Below, in pieces: positions 26,199 through 35,327 of a stretch of DNA of 64,000 bases (position 1 is its first letter; each line of letters opens with the position of its first letter). The notes beneath the pieces are model-generated. The model ran no database searches and was not told where the DNA came from. It was given only the letters and a program-made list of their open reading frames with translations. The DNA is taken from NCBI GenBank assembly GCA_020632975.1, contig JACKEL010000005.1, positions 1 to 64,000 on the forward strand. Reading direction: 5' to 3'. Origin of the DNA: Myxococcales bacterium. Its GTDB lineage: Bacteria > Myxococcota_C > UBA6777. Made by a program: the position numbers and the translations under genes.

Positions 26199-27857
26199 TT
26201 AAGAGAAAAAGGTTCGGATGATATCATTCCGAAAGCCTACAAACATCAAGATCATCAGTAACACCAACCCCACAAACAACGCAGCCTCTTTGATCCGCAT
26301 GGGGATGGGACGACGAATCACAGCTTCGACGCCAAAAAAGAAGAGATGCCCGCCATCCAAGATAGGAATCGGCAACAAGTTTAAGATGCCCAAGTTGATA
26401 CTGATCAGTGCCATGTGGCGCAAGAAGACTTCCCAGCCGCTTTTGACGGCCTCTTGGGCGATTTGGAAGATCAAGATCGGTCCACCAATGGTTTCTGTGG
26501 AGATCTCGCGCGTAAACATCTTGCGCAACACCCCCACCAACAGGCCCGCCATCTCCCATGTGTCTTCCCAAGCGCGATGGACGGCGTAGCTCAAACGAGA
26601 GTCGATCGCGATCTCTTCTCCCGAAGAATAGGGCTGATGCAGGACATGTCCCAAGATCACACGTTTGTGTTTTTGCTTCAACGGATCGGTCCAAGTCATC
26701 GCAAAGAGCTTGAACTTCTTCTTGTGGATCTTCCCTTCTCGCTCAAAAGACACGTCGTACACAAAAGACTCTTTTTGACGCGGAAGCATCGAAAGATCCG
26801 ATTGAACTTGGAGCGTCTTTCCTGCCATGGAGATCAAGCGATCCCCTTTGCGCAGGCCCGCCACCGCCAAGGGAGAGCCAGGAAGCAGCTCTGACAAAAA
26901 CAACTCTGAAGAGTGCAAGCCCGAATCATAGAGACGCTTGCCCCCGACTTCTCGCGCTTTTGGAGAAAAGACCACCTCTTTGGGCGGCAAAAATCCTCGC
27001 AGCCGCATCGAAGTCCCACGATAATTCACAGGCCGCCGAAACACCACACGGTAAGGCCCCGCTGGATTCTTTTGGATCGCGCGAACAAGATCTTCCCAAC
27101 GCTTCAGTTTTTCCCCATTCCACGAGAGGATGCGGTCTCCAGTACGCAGTCCCGCAAGATAAGCAGGCGACGTAGGATCTGACAGCCCCACTTCAGGGAT
27201 ACGGTAATCCGCTGTAATGCCGATCAATCCGCGTACATGTTCGACACCAAGCGCATCGTAAAACACGTGACGTTCTGGGGTAATGTAGATCTTGATGGGC
27301 TTGCCTTGTCGTTTGATCTCCAGCCTCACACGGCGTCCTGGCGAACGACCGATCGTGTTGAGAAGATGACGAAAGTAACGCGTGGGCTTGTGGTTGACAC
27401 TGACGATGCGATCTCCTGCGCGTAGGCCCGCTTTCGCAGCAGGACTCCCAGGCACGATCGTCCCAATCACAGTGGACATCTCACGGGTTTGCACGCCATA
27501 CAAGATACCAAAAGCCAGCAAAGGCAGTACGACCAAGTTGGCGATGGGACCGGCCAAAACGATGATCGAACGTTGGTACAAAGGCTTGTTGGAGAAGGAA
27601 CGCGACGTGATATCTTTGGGGCCTTTCATGGGTTCATGTTCGCCAAACATCCGAACATACCCGCCCAAAGGCAGCCACCCGACTTGGTAGCGTGTCTCTC
27701 CCCAACGGAAGCTCACCAAACGCCCGCCAAATCCCAATGAAAAGACCTCAACCCGCACACCAAACCACTTGGCCGCAAGAAAGTGGCCCAGCTCGTGGAT
27801 GAAGATCAAGATCCCCAACATCAGAAGAAAACCGAAGATACTCAGCAATACGGACAT
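26199..27857 (-). CDS. rseP: RIP metalloprotease RseP (site-2 protease, M50)
   Basis: The product has 552 residues. The ATG at 27857 has GAGGCG upstream. The first membrane segment holds the zinc site HELGH (IHELGHFLAAKWFGV), and a late segment holds the third ligand in PILDGGH. Three PDZ-like modules lie between (PGSPAAKAGLRAGDRI, SPAYLAGLRTGDRI, SPLAVAGLRKGDRL), one more than the two in E. coli RseP, which explains the length. It cleaves membrane-bound anti-sigma factors or signal peptides within the membrane. Its place between cdsA and tsaB is common in bacteria. Confidence 0.93.
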   Translation of the reverse strand: MSVLLSIFGFLLMLGILIFIHELGHFLAAKWFGVRVEVFSLGFGGRLVSFRWGETRYQVGWLPLGGYVRMFGEHEPMKGPKDITSRSFSNKPLYQRSIIVLAGPIANLVVLPLLAFGILYGVQTREMSTVIGTIVPGSPAAKAGLRAGDRIVSVNHKPTRYFRHLLNTIGRSPGRRVRLEIKRQGKPIKIYITPERHVFYDALGVEHVRGLIGITADYRIPEVGLSDPTSPAYLAGLRTGDRILSWNGEKLKRWEDLVRAIQKNPAGPYRVVFRRPVNYRGTSMRLRGFLPPKEVVFSPKAREVGGKRLYDSGLHSSELFLSELLPGSPLAVAGLRKGDRLISMAGKTLQVQSDLSMLPRQKESFVYDVSFEREGKIHKKKFKLFAMTWTDPLKQKHKRVILGHVLHQPYSSGEEIAIDSRLSYAVHRAWEDTWEMAGLLVGVLRKMFTREISTETIGGPILIFQIAQEAVKSGWEVFLRHMALISINLGILNLLPIPILDGGHLFFFGVEAVIRRPIPMRIKEAALFVGLVLLMILMFVGFRNDIIRTFFS

Positions 27858-27957
27858 GCTCGCCTCTATTTTGTGACCCAAGTCCCAGCAAGATGCGCTG
27901 TCCATCGGTCGAAAATCGTTATCTATTCGAAGGACTCGCGTCCAAAGGCCGACAACC

Positions 27958-28818
27958 CTAGCGCACCAAGATCACCCATGTTGCATAGTAGAAGATGAAA
28001 GGCCCGTTAAAGAGGAGCGCATCAATACGATCCAAGATGCCACCGTGTCCAGGCAACAAAGAACCTGAGTCTTTGACCTTGTGAGCGCGCTTCATCAGAG
28101 ACTCGCTAAAGTCCCCGATCTGGCCGAGAATCGCTGTGGCAATACCAATAATCAGGCAGTCCCACCACAACAACACAGGCAACAACAACCAAGATGCTAA
28201 AAATGCCCCTGCCGTTCCGCCGACCATACATCCCACCACGCCAGCCCATGTCTTGTTCGGCGAGACCGCAGGAAACACCTTGGGTCCCCCGATGCTACGC
28301 CCAAAAAAGTAAGCCGTGGTGTCGCCCATAAAGGTCGCAAACATCAGCAAAAAGACCCAACTGTTGGGCTTTCCTTTTGGTAGAAAGGACAACAAGGCCA
28401 CGTGTGACCCAAGCAGACTTGTGTAGAGGATACCAAAACAAAATAGCGCAAGATAAGCAGGTACGGGCTCTTGGTTCTCAGCGCCCCCGCGAGCAAACAA
28501 GAAGAAAGCGGTGGCGACTTGAAACAGCAACACCACCGCAACCATCCCCGAAGGCGTGAAAGGAAACCCGAAGCGGGCAGGCGTAGACCAAAGCAACAAC
28601 AGGCTCAACATCACGACAAGATTGCAAAAAACCCCAAAGAGACGAAGGCTTTTTTTCTCTTTCACCAGCAAGATATTGAGCAATTCATGTGTTGCGAGTC
28701 CAACCCCCACGACGGCCAAAGCAGGAAAACCCCACCAAGGCCCCCATCCCAACAAACCTACAACCAAGGGGACCAACACGAGCGCAGTCAATACGCGCGC
28801 ACCTAGACCAGATGACAT
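27958..28818 (-). CDS. cdsA: Phosphatidate cytidylyltransferase
   Basis: The product has 286 residues, with GGAGG before the ATG. It is a polytopic membrane protein of about eight segments. The C-terminal signature SPNKTWAG, then KRAHKVKDSGSLLPGHGGILDRID, is the CDP-alcohol pathway CdsA motif. It makes CDP-diacylglycerol from phosphatidate and CTP for phospholipid synthesis. In many bacteria uppS precedes cdsA directly; here the 144 bp between frr and cdsA hold no gene. Confidence 0.93.
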   Translation of the reverse strand: MSSGLGARVLTALVLVPLVVGLLGWGPWWGFPALAVVGVGLATHELLNILLVKEKKSLRLFGVFCNLVVMLSLLLLWSTPARFGFPFTPSGMVAVVLLFQVATAFFLFARGGAENQEPVPAYLALFCFGILYTSLLGSHVALLSFLPKGKPNSWVFLLMFATFMGDTTAYFFGRSIGGPKVFPAVSPNKTWAGVVGCMVGGTAGAFLASWLLLPVLLWWDCLIIGIATAILGQIGDFSESLMKRAHKVKDSGSLLPGHGGILDRIDALLFNGPFIFYYATWVILVR

Positions 28819-28962
28819 ACCATGCCTCCATCTTCGAGATCAGCGCTTTACACATAGATGCACGGGGCATCATAACCGTACTGCGCGGGTGATACAACAT
28901 CGCGGCGTAGATTTCTTATGTTTCCCCTCCCAGCGCGTCCCTCCCCGTTCGACCAAGAGTCA

Positions 28963-29520
28963 TCAAAAATCCATGATCTCTTGTTCTTTTTCGGATGCGA
29001 CTTCGTCCACTTTCTTGATATACGCGTCTGTTTCATCTTGAACGCGTTTGAGACCTTTGTGGTACTCATCTTCTGAAAGTGTCTTTTCGTCTTTGTAGAG
29101 TTTCAACTCATCATTCGAGTCACGACGGTGACCGCGGATGGTGACTTTGTACTCTTCGTTCAGCTTTTTGACTTGCTTGGCAAGGTCTTTACGGCGCTCA
29201 CCAGTCAGCGTGGGGATGGGAACGCGGATGATCTTTCCGTCGTTGTTGGGGGTCAAACCGAGATCCGACGCTTGGATCGCTTTCTCGATATCACCAAGCA
29301 AGCTCTTTTCCCAAGGAGAGACCGTCAACAAGCGCGCATCCGCAACCGCGACGTTTGCCACTTGGTTGAGAGGAGTGGGCGCACCATAGTAATTGACCCG
29401 AATACCATCCAAAAGTGTCGGTGTTGCACGACCTGTTCGGATGCGGCTCAAGTCTTTGCTGAACGCTTCGATAGAGTTTTTACACTTGGTTTTCAGTTCG
29501 TTGATGACATCATTAATCAT
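28963..29520 (-). CDS. frr: Ribosome recycling factor
   Basis: The product has 185 residues, the normal length. The ATG at 29520 has GGAGG upstream and overlaps the end of pyrH by 8 bases, so translation is probably coupled. Signature segments are LSRIRTGRATPTLLDGIRV, VSPWEKSLLGDIEKAI and a C-terminal helix with GHRRDSNDELK. It splits post-termination ribosomes together with EF-G. Confidence 0.95.
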   Translation of the reverse strand: MINDVINELKTKCKNSIEAFSKDLSRIRTGRATPTLLDGIRVNYYGAPTPLNQVANVAVADARLLTVSPWEKSLLGDIEKAIQASDLGLTPNNDGKIIRVPIPTLTGERRKDLAKQVKKLNEEYKVTIRGHRRDSNDELKLYKDEKTLSEDEYHKGLKRVQDETDAYIKKVDEVASEKEQEIMDF

Positions 29521-30256
29521 GAAGGGCCTCCGATTCCACACCACGTTCTATCAATGTTCCCACGTCCTCGCCGCGCACAGCGCGCGCCAACACACCCGGC
29601 TGCGAAACATCGCAAACAAGGACGGGCAGATTATACTCCCGACAAAAGGAAACGCTGGTCGCGTCCATCACACGAAGGTCACGAGCCAACACATCCAGAT
29701 AACTTAAGCGCGGAAGGCGCTGGGCATTTGGGTCCAACTTGGGATCTGCCGTGTACACACCATCCACTTGTGTCGCTTTCAAAAGCAACGATGCACCGAT
29801 TTGTTGCGCACGAAAAGCCGCAGCAGTGTCCGTTGAAACGTATGGATGGCCCGTGCCACCCGCAAAGATGATGACTTTTCCCTCATCGAGAGCATCGCGC
29901 ATTGCCAACGCATCAAAGCCCGGCACAACACCAGGCATCGCCAACGCTGAAAACAACGCGCAAGGCACACGATGATGACGCAAGAGTGCTTGCAATGCAA
30001 GACCATTCATCATCGTGGCCATCATCCCAATCGAATCCGCCACCTCACGTACCAACCAGGCTCGCTGGCCTTTTCCACCGCGGAAAAAGTTGCCTCCTCC
30101 CACGACGATGCCCAAACGCGCACCCAACGCATGAACTTCGCGGATCTGTTCCGCCAAAAATGCCATCGTTTCGGATGAAAAGGCCGTCTCTTCTTTACCT
30201 TTGAGTGCTTCACCGCTCAATTTCAACAACACCACTGGGTATCGCAACGCGCTCAC
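29513..30256 (-). CDS. pyrH: UMP kinase
   Basis: The product has 247 residues. The GTG at 30256 is chosen because GGAGG lies 7 bases before it and the length matches the family; the longer frame reads through a terminator hairpin. Motifs are LKLSGEALKG, GGGNFFRGG, the nucleotide site TGHPYVSTDTAAAFRA and KATQVDGVYTADP. It phosphorylates UMP to UDP and is typically a GTP-activated hexamer. The intrinsic terminator between tsf and pyrH implies reduced read-through or a separate promoter for pyrH-frr. Confidence 0.94.
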   Translation of the reverse strand: MSALRYPVVLLKLSGEALKGKEETAFSSETMAFLAEQIREVHALGARLGIVVGGGNFFRGGKGQRAWLVREVADSIGMMATMMNGLALQALLRHHRVPCALFSALAMPGVVPGFDALAMRDALDEGKVIIFAGGTGHPYVSTDTAAAFRAQQIGASLLLKATQVDGVYTADPKLDPNAQRLPRLSYLDVLARDLRVMDATSVSFCREYNLPVLVCDVSQPGVLARAVRGEDVGTLIERGVESEALHD

Positions 30257-30272
30257 TTCTTCCTCCAGATAG

Positions 30273-30311
30273 AAAAAAAGGGCAGGAAAGCTTTCGCTTA
30301 CTCTGCCCTTT
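30273..30311 (-). terminator. Intrinsic terminator between tsf and pyrH
   Basis: A perfect 9-bp stem, AAAGGGCAG/CTGCCCTTT, with a 17-base loop is followed on the minus strand by seven Ts. It ends just upstream of the pyrH ribosome site, so it could also act as an attenuator. Confidence 0.8.
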
Positions 30312-30416
30312 GCCGCTTCTCTTAAAAACAACAGTACCGTTTAGACAAAAGCAACTTGTGCCATGTCTGTTTTGTTCGGTCGCGGTGGTCTAAAAGAGAG
30401 TCCATTTGTCGCCAGC

Positions 30417-31070
30417 TTATTCGCCAGCCATTTGACGCGCAACTTCTTCAGCGAAGTTGTCTTCGCGCTTCTCGAGACCTTCACCCAACACAAAGCGGGC
30501 AAAGCGACGAACTTGGATGTTTTCACCCAACTGCGCTGCGATTTCACCAACGTACTCAGAGACTTTTTTCTTGTCGTCTTTGACGAAGAGTTGGTTGAGC
30601 AAGCAGATCTGCGAGTAAAACTTTTCCAAACGACCTTCCACGATCTTTTCGCGGATGTTTTCGGGCTTGTTTTGCAGATCGGGTTGGGCCAACAAGACAT
30701 CGCGCTCACGAGCGACCATCTCTGCGGGAACTTCATCAGGGCGCACATACTCAGGTGCAGCCGCTGCGATGTGCATGGCAAGGTCTTTCACCAACTCTTG
30801 GAAGGCTTCCGAACGTGCAACAAAGTCGGTTTCCGAGTTGATTTCCACCAACACGCCGATCTTGCCACCCATGTGGATGTAGGAACCAACGGCACCTTCA
30901 CTTGCAACGCGGCCAGCTTTCTTCGCAGCCGAAGCAAGGCCTTTCTTGCGAAGGAAGTCCACAGCTTTTTCCAAGTCGCCATTGGTTTCCGCAAGCGCTT
31001 TCTTGCAATCCATCATGCCTGCGCCAGTTCTATCGCGCAGTTCTTTCACCATTCCTGCTGTAACAGCCAT
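30417..31070 (-). CDS. tsf: Elongation factor Ts
   Basis: The product has 217 residues. The ATG at 31070 follows GGAGCAC. Signature regions are VKELRDRTGAGMMDCKKAL, the TDFVAR core (EINSETDFVARSEAFQELV) and a C-terminal QVRRFARFVLGEGLEKR. It is shorter than the E. coli protein (about 283 residues), as in several other phyla, because of a reduced second core subdomain. It exchanges GDP for GTP on EF-Tu. It follows rpsB as usual. Confidence 0.95.
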   Translation of the reverse strand: MAVTAGMVKELRDRTGAGMMDCKKALAETNGDLEKAVDFLRKKGLASAAKKAGRVASEGAVGSYIHMGGKIGVLVEINSETDFVARSEAFQELVKDLAMHIAAAAPEYVRPDEVPAEMVARERDVLLAQPDLQNKPENIREKIVEGRLEKFYSQICLLNQLFVKDDKKKVSEYVGEIAAQLGENIQVRRFARFVLGEGLEKREDNFAEEVARQMAGE

Positions 31071-31172
31071 TCTAGTGCTCCTTGTCAACACACCTTGCCT
31101 ACCGCACCTCTTTTGTACGGTGGCTGAAGGTCTGATAAAGATCTCAAATATATCGAGCAGTACATAAAGAGG

Positions 31173-31194
31173 CGGCGCCATGAAAATGGCGCCG
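31173..31194 (-). other. 9-bp hairpin in the rpsB-tsf spacer
   Basis: CGGCGCCAT and ATGGCGCCG are separated by four bases (GAAA on the plus strand). It is not followed by a clean T-run in the minus direction, so it is a partial terminator or RNA processing/regulatory hairpin between rpsB and tsf. Confidence 0.55.
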
Positions 31195-31255
31195 ATCACT
31201 TGCTCATAAAAAATGCGATCGCGCTCCCATAGACGAGCGCGAAGTCACGAAGTTC

Positions 31256-32062
31256 TTAGTTGGCCGCTTCGACTTCATCGTGGCGATGTGCAGCGCGCAC
31301 TTCCACAGATGGACCATCTTCGTCATTTTGCTCAGCGCGTGCGTTGCGACCTTTTTTCTCAGCAGCCGCGGGACGCTCTTTGCGAAGACCACGACCTTCG
31401 ATACACGCATCCGCGATGATCGAGCTGATCAAACGGATCGAACGAATCGCATCGTCGTTTCCGGGGATGGGGTAGTCGATCATGGTGGGGTCTGCGTTGG
31501 TGTCCACGATCGCGATCACGGGGATGCCAAGCTTGTTGGCTTCTGTGACTGCAAGGCGATCTTTGCCTGGATCGATCAAGAACAACGCACCAGGAAGGCG
31601 CTTCATTTGTTGGATACCACCCAAGTTGCGCTTCAGTTTGCCGGACTCTTTGTCCATCAACATACGCTCTTTCTTGGGCAAGCTTTCCACGGTACCGTCT
31701 TGGAACATTTGTTCCATTTGGTTCAAGTGCTCAACGCGCTTCTTCAAGGTCACAAAGTTGGTCAAGGTGCCACCCAACCAACGGTTTTGCACGAAGTATT
31801 GGCCCGAACGTGCTGCTTCTTCGCTGACGATGTCTTGTGCTTGTTTTTTGGTTCCCACAAACAAAACATCTTGGCCGTTTGCCACCACGTTGCGCACAAC
31901 GTCGTAAGCTTGGCGGAACATGCGAACTGACTTTTGCAGGTCCACAATGTGAATACCATTGCGTGCACCAAAGATGTATGGGCGCATCTTCGGGTTCCAA
32001 CGGCTTGTTTTGTGACCAAAGTGGACGCCTGCTTCCAACAATTCGCGGATAGTAATCGCCAT
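31256..32062 (-). CDS. rpsB: 30S ribosomal protein S2
   Basis: The product has 268 residues. The ATG at 32062 is preceded by AAGGAGATG. Signatures include ITIRELLEAGVHFGHKTSRWNPKM, IFGARNGIHIVDLQK, FVGTKKQA and VIAIVDTNADP. The last 35 residues form a charged, Ala/Glu/Arg-rich tail beyond the conserved core. It is the first gene of the block running to the nudix gene. Confidence 0.96.
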   Translation of the reverse strand: MAITIRELLEAGVHFGHKTSRWNPKMRPYIFGARNGIHIVDLQKSVRMFRQAYDVVRNVVANGQDVLFVGTKKQAQDIVSEEAARSGQYFVQNRWLGGTLTNFVTLKKRVEHLNQMEQMFQDGTVESLPKKERMLMDKESGKLKRNLGGIQQMKRLPGALFLIDPGKDRLAVTEANKLGIPVIAIVDTNADPTMIDYPIPGNDDAIRSIRLISSIIADACIEGRGLRKERPAAAEKKGRNARAEQNDEDGPSVEVRAAHRHDEVEAAN

Positions 32063-32343
32063 GCGTTTCATCTCCTTAAAAGATTTCTCTTTTGGGTTAA
32101 GCCTCCACGTTCTCTTTAACGCTCCTCGGAAATCCAGGCATGGCAACCTGAACACCCCTCCAAGTGAGCAAGAACGTGTGTGTTTTTGTTGAGATCTGCC
32201 TCAACTCGGGCTGCTTACCTAGCACATCCCGACGCTCTTGGCAAGCACGATTTCGTTTTTTGCGTCAATCAATCTTGGCCCGCCCAGCCCCGTCAATCCA
32301 TCCCCCCAAAACAAAGGTACTCCCCCCCTCTACCAAACAAAAG

Positions 32344-34983
32344 TTAAGGTTTCGGGAAGCATCCCCCAGCAACAAAGCCTGAACATCTGACGGCCTCTCG
32401 CCAGTATGCAGCGTGTCGAACAGCATCGTGTTGGCCTGTTTCGTCTTTGCACTTGTCACCAGACGCTTCATCCAACAGCCACAAAGCTACCGTGGAAGCT
32501 TCTTTTGCCATGTTGCAAGCGGGCGAAAAGTCTGCGCTGTACACAGCTTGGTTGGAGATACGTACTTGTGCAACGTTTCCTGTGAGGTAAGCAGGGTTGC
32601 GTTGCTCTGGACCGTTGGGCCCAGCCTCTGCACAAACCAACAGCGGAACAGCAGGACCATAGCCGATATCTGTGGTGATAGCTTTCTCGCCAACCTTTTT
32701 CCCATCGATCCAAAGACGCATCACGAAACCATCGTATGTTGCTGCGATATGATGCCATTTCGACAGAGAGATCCTTCCCGAATACACAGCTTGAACCGTC
32801 ACATAATCCATTCCGCCTTTCGGGAAGATACGGAAAGTCAACTGGCGGGTCGCAGAAGAGATCGTCAACGAATAACCGCCATTTTCCGAGCGCGAGATCA
32901 ATGTTTGCGAGGGATCACGGCGTCCCAATGTCAAGAATTGGAACCAGCCTTCAATCGTCAACTGCTTGTCGGGCTGAAGCGCCGCACTATCGGGGACTTC
33001 CAAGTAACGCTGGTTTCCACAAGCCAACGCCGCTTGGCTGCGCTCATCGACTTGACCATTGCAGTTCTCGTCTTTTTGGGTGTCACACTGCTCCATACGT
33101 GGCAACACTTGGCCCACACAGCTTGTCCACTTTCCGCTCGTACAAGTTTGGACACCATCTTTGCACTCACCCACTCCCTTGTTTGCGGCGTCTCCACCAT
33201 AACAAGCACGCATCTCCCCTTCTGTGGGACACGCACAATTCGCGTCGATGATGCCATCACAGTCGTTGTCTTTGTCGTCACACTTGTCTTCGGTTTCTTG
33301 GTAGTCTGCCCCATACTGCGCGGCTTCACAGGCTTTCCACTGACCGCCTATGCAAGACTTTTTCTTACCTGCACAGACACCCAAGTTCTTCTCGCAGTCA
33401 GGAGGCGTCAAACCTGCCTCTTCATCGACTTTTCCGTCGCAGTCATCGTCTTGACCGTTGCACTCTTCTTGTCCAGGGAAGACAGACCCGACGCACTCGC
33501 CCCATTTTCCGCCAACACAGACTTGTTCACCTGTCTTACAAACGCCGATCCCTTGTGTGTTATCAGGCCCAGGGTTGCCGTCTTCATCGAGATAACAGGT
33601 CTGTTTGCTGTTGTCTTGGCAGATAGGACACCCATCTTGCTCGTCAGGGATACCGTTGCAGTTGTCGTCCACATTGTTAAAGCAGACTTCCTTCCCTGCG
33701 GGTGTCACTTCACCCTTGCATTGGGACCATTGGCCGTTGCTTTCACAAGTTTGTTTGCCACCTTTGCAAAGCCCAACGTCTTTGGTGCCTTCAGGTCCAG
33801 AGTAACAATCGCGCTCTGCTCCTGCGGTACACTCTGCTTGGACAGGCAAGAAAGCAACGATGGTTCCGCGCTTTCCAACGATCACACCAGCTTGCTCAGA
33901 AACAACACTTATCGAATGAAGCGTGGGGACCGATTCATTGGTTTCAGGCGACCAATTTGCTCCGCTGTCACGAGTCCCCCACAACAAGCCATCCGCGCCG
34001 ACCAACCAGCCTCTTTGATCATTAATGAAGAAGATATCGAAGAGTTCTTTGGTGGTCTTCAGATCGCGTTTGGTCCAACCAGCCCCACGAGTCGTCCCTT
34101 CCATGTACAAACCACCTGTCCCAACAGCCCATCCTTTTGTCAACGTCGTAAAAAACACGTTGTTGATGTACTCATTGGTCGTCGTAGAAGCGGTCGTAAA
34201 GTTTTTGGCCCCATCCTCAGTGGTCAAGACAAGTCCATTGTCTCCTGCAAACATCCCCGTCCGTTGGTCGAAAAAGAAGACCCCACTCAAATCTACGTTC
34301 AAAGTCTTGGCGACAGACTGCCAACTCTTCCCACCATCCGAGCTTTGCAAGATCGCAAAGTTTTCCCCAGCCGCAAAACCGTAGTCAGGATCGGCCTTCG
34401 GGAAAAAGACGCGAACAAGTTTATCTGTAACAGGCGACTTGGTTGCTTTCCATGTGGCCCCACCATCCGCAGTTTGCAAGATCGTTCCACCGGCACCAAC
34501 GATCCATCCTTCTTTGGCATTGATAAAGGCTACACTGCGCAAAGAGACCTGAACACCCGAAGCTTGGCGGGTCCATGTCGCTCCACCATCCTTGGAGTGC
34601 AAGATCGTACCTTGATCTCCAACCACCCAAGCAAGATCTTTCGTGGGCATCGAAGCCCCCCAAAGATCGGCCGTAACGCCGCTATCCGCTTTTTTCCAAC
34701 GATACACTTTAGGCAACGTAGAGTCAGGACCAACGGTGCCATCAGGAGAAGTCGTCTCCTGTGTGGGATCATCTTTGGTGGAACCATCGCCCACAACCTC
34801 ACCCGCAGACTCACCACTTACACATTGGCCATTCACACAGGTCTGTCCGCTCGGACACGCTTGTGGGCAACTGGGAGGCTCGCATCCCATACCGCCAACC
34901 ACCCAAAACAACAATGCCGCACACAAAAACACTCCAGAGCCACGCGCCCAAGCAAGGCGCACCAATGTGATGATACGTTCCAT
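32344..34983 (-). CDS. Lipoprotein: Ycf48-like propeller, MopE motifs, LamG-like domain
   Basis: The product has 879 residues. The ATG at 34983 is preceded by AGGAGAAGG. The lipoprotein signal ends in VVGGMGC. A short Cys-rich unit and an acidic linker are followed, near residues 95-370, by Ycf48/BNR-type blades (WVVGDQGTILHSKDGGATW, WIVGAGGTILQTADGGATW and more), predicting a propeller. Four MopE-type motifs follow (for example CNGQDDDCDGKVDEE). The C-terminal 200 residues look like a LamG/concanavalin-type sandwich (LTIEGWFQF, WHHIAATYDG, MRLWIDGKKVG, VALWLLDEASG). It is probably a surface-exposed binding protein. A 937-codon frame on the opposite strand is only a shadow. Confidence 0.85.
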   Translation of the reverse strand: MERIITLVRLAWARGSGVFLCAALLFWVVGGMGCEPPSCPQACPSGQTCVNGQCVSGESAGEVVGDGSTKDDPTQETTSPDGTVGPDSTLPKVYRWKKADSGVTADLWGASMPTKDLAWVVGDQGTILHSKDGGATWTRQASGVQVSLRSVAFINAKEGWIVGAGGTILQTADGGATWKATKSPVTDKLVRVFFPKADPDYGFAAGENFAILQSSDGGKSWQSVAKTLNVDLSGVFFFDQRTGMFAGDNGLVLTTEDGAKNFTTASTTTNEYINNVFFTTLTKGWAVGTGGLYMEGTTRGAGWTKRDLKTTKELFDIFFINDQRGWLVGADGLLWGTRDSGANWSPETNESVPTLHSISVVSEQAGVIVGKRGTIVAFLPVQAECTAGAERDCYSGPEGTKDVGLCKGGKQTCESNGQWSQCKGEVTPAGKEVCFNNVDDNCNGIPDEQDGCPICQDNSKQTCYLDEDGNPGPDNTQGIGVCKTGEQVCVGGKWGECVGSVFPGQEECNGQDDDCDGKVDEEAGLTPPDCEKNLGVCAGKKKSCIGGQWKACEAAQYGADYQETEDKCDDKDNDCDGIIDANCACPTEGEMRACYGGDAANKGVGECKDGVQTCTSGKWTSCVGQVLPRMEQCDTQKDENCNGQVDERSQAALACGNQRYLEVPDSAALQPDKQLTIEGWFQFLTLGRRDPSQTLISRSENGGYSLTISSATRQLTFRIFPKGGMDYVTVQAVYSGRISLSKWHHIAATYDGFVMRLWIDGKKVGEKAITTDIGYGPAVPLLVCAEAGPNGPEQRNPAYLTGNVAQVRISNQAVYSADFSPACNMAKEASTVALWLLDEASGDKCKDETGQHDAVRHAAYWREAVRCSGFVAGGCFPKP

Positions 34984-35327
34984 GAAGTCCTTCTCCTCTT
35001 CCATGCTTCTTACAAACAAGATCCTTGCAAACGAGATCCTTACAAAAGACGAAAACCTATCGTAGAGTGCGTAATATTAATCGAAAAAGGGCGCCGCATC
35101 CAAGCGATTTCACCGAAGCCACCAACGAAAGGCCTTGCACATAAGCAAAAGACAGTCACCAAACAAGAAGACATCTTTCCTTACGATCTACCTAGAGATA
35201 TCTATACGAACGAACTTCTTCTTTAAGAGCAAGGTTCCCTGTGGTACATTCCCCCTCCTGCATCTCAACAAACACCTGACCCCACCACGTCTACCAAAGA
35301 CGGCGAAACCATGTGATGGAGAAAGTC
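34984..35327. other. Divergent intergenic region, 344 bp
   Basis: It separates the Ycf48-like lipoprotein (minus) from tryptophan dioxygenase (plus). Two 15-bp tandem units lie at 35014-35043. No certain promoter or hairpin was identified. Confidence 0.55.
35014..35043. repeat. Two 15-bp tandem direct repeats
   Basis: AAACAAGATCCTTGC is followed immediately by AAACGAGATCCTTAC (two differences), 30-60 bp upstream of the start of the Ycf48-like lipoprotein gene. On the minus strand each carries AAGGATC, a ribosome-site-like core. Confidence 0.6.

Noticed and set aside
32413..35226. 937-codon plus-strand open frame opposite the Ycf48-like lipoprotein
   Set aside because: The minus-strand protein has clear domains, a signal peptide and ribosome site; the plus frame has no recognisable motif and reflects codon bias that avoids stops on the opposite strand.
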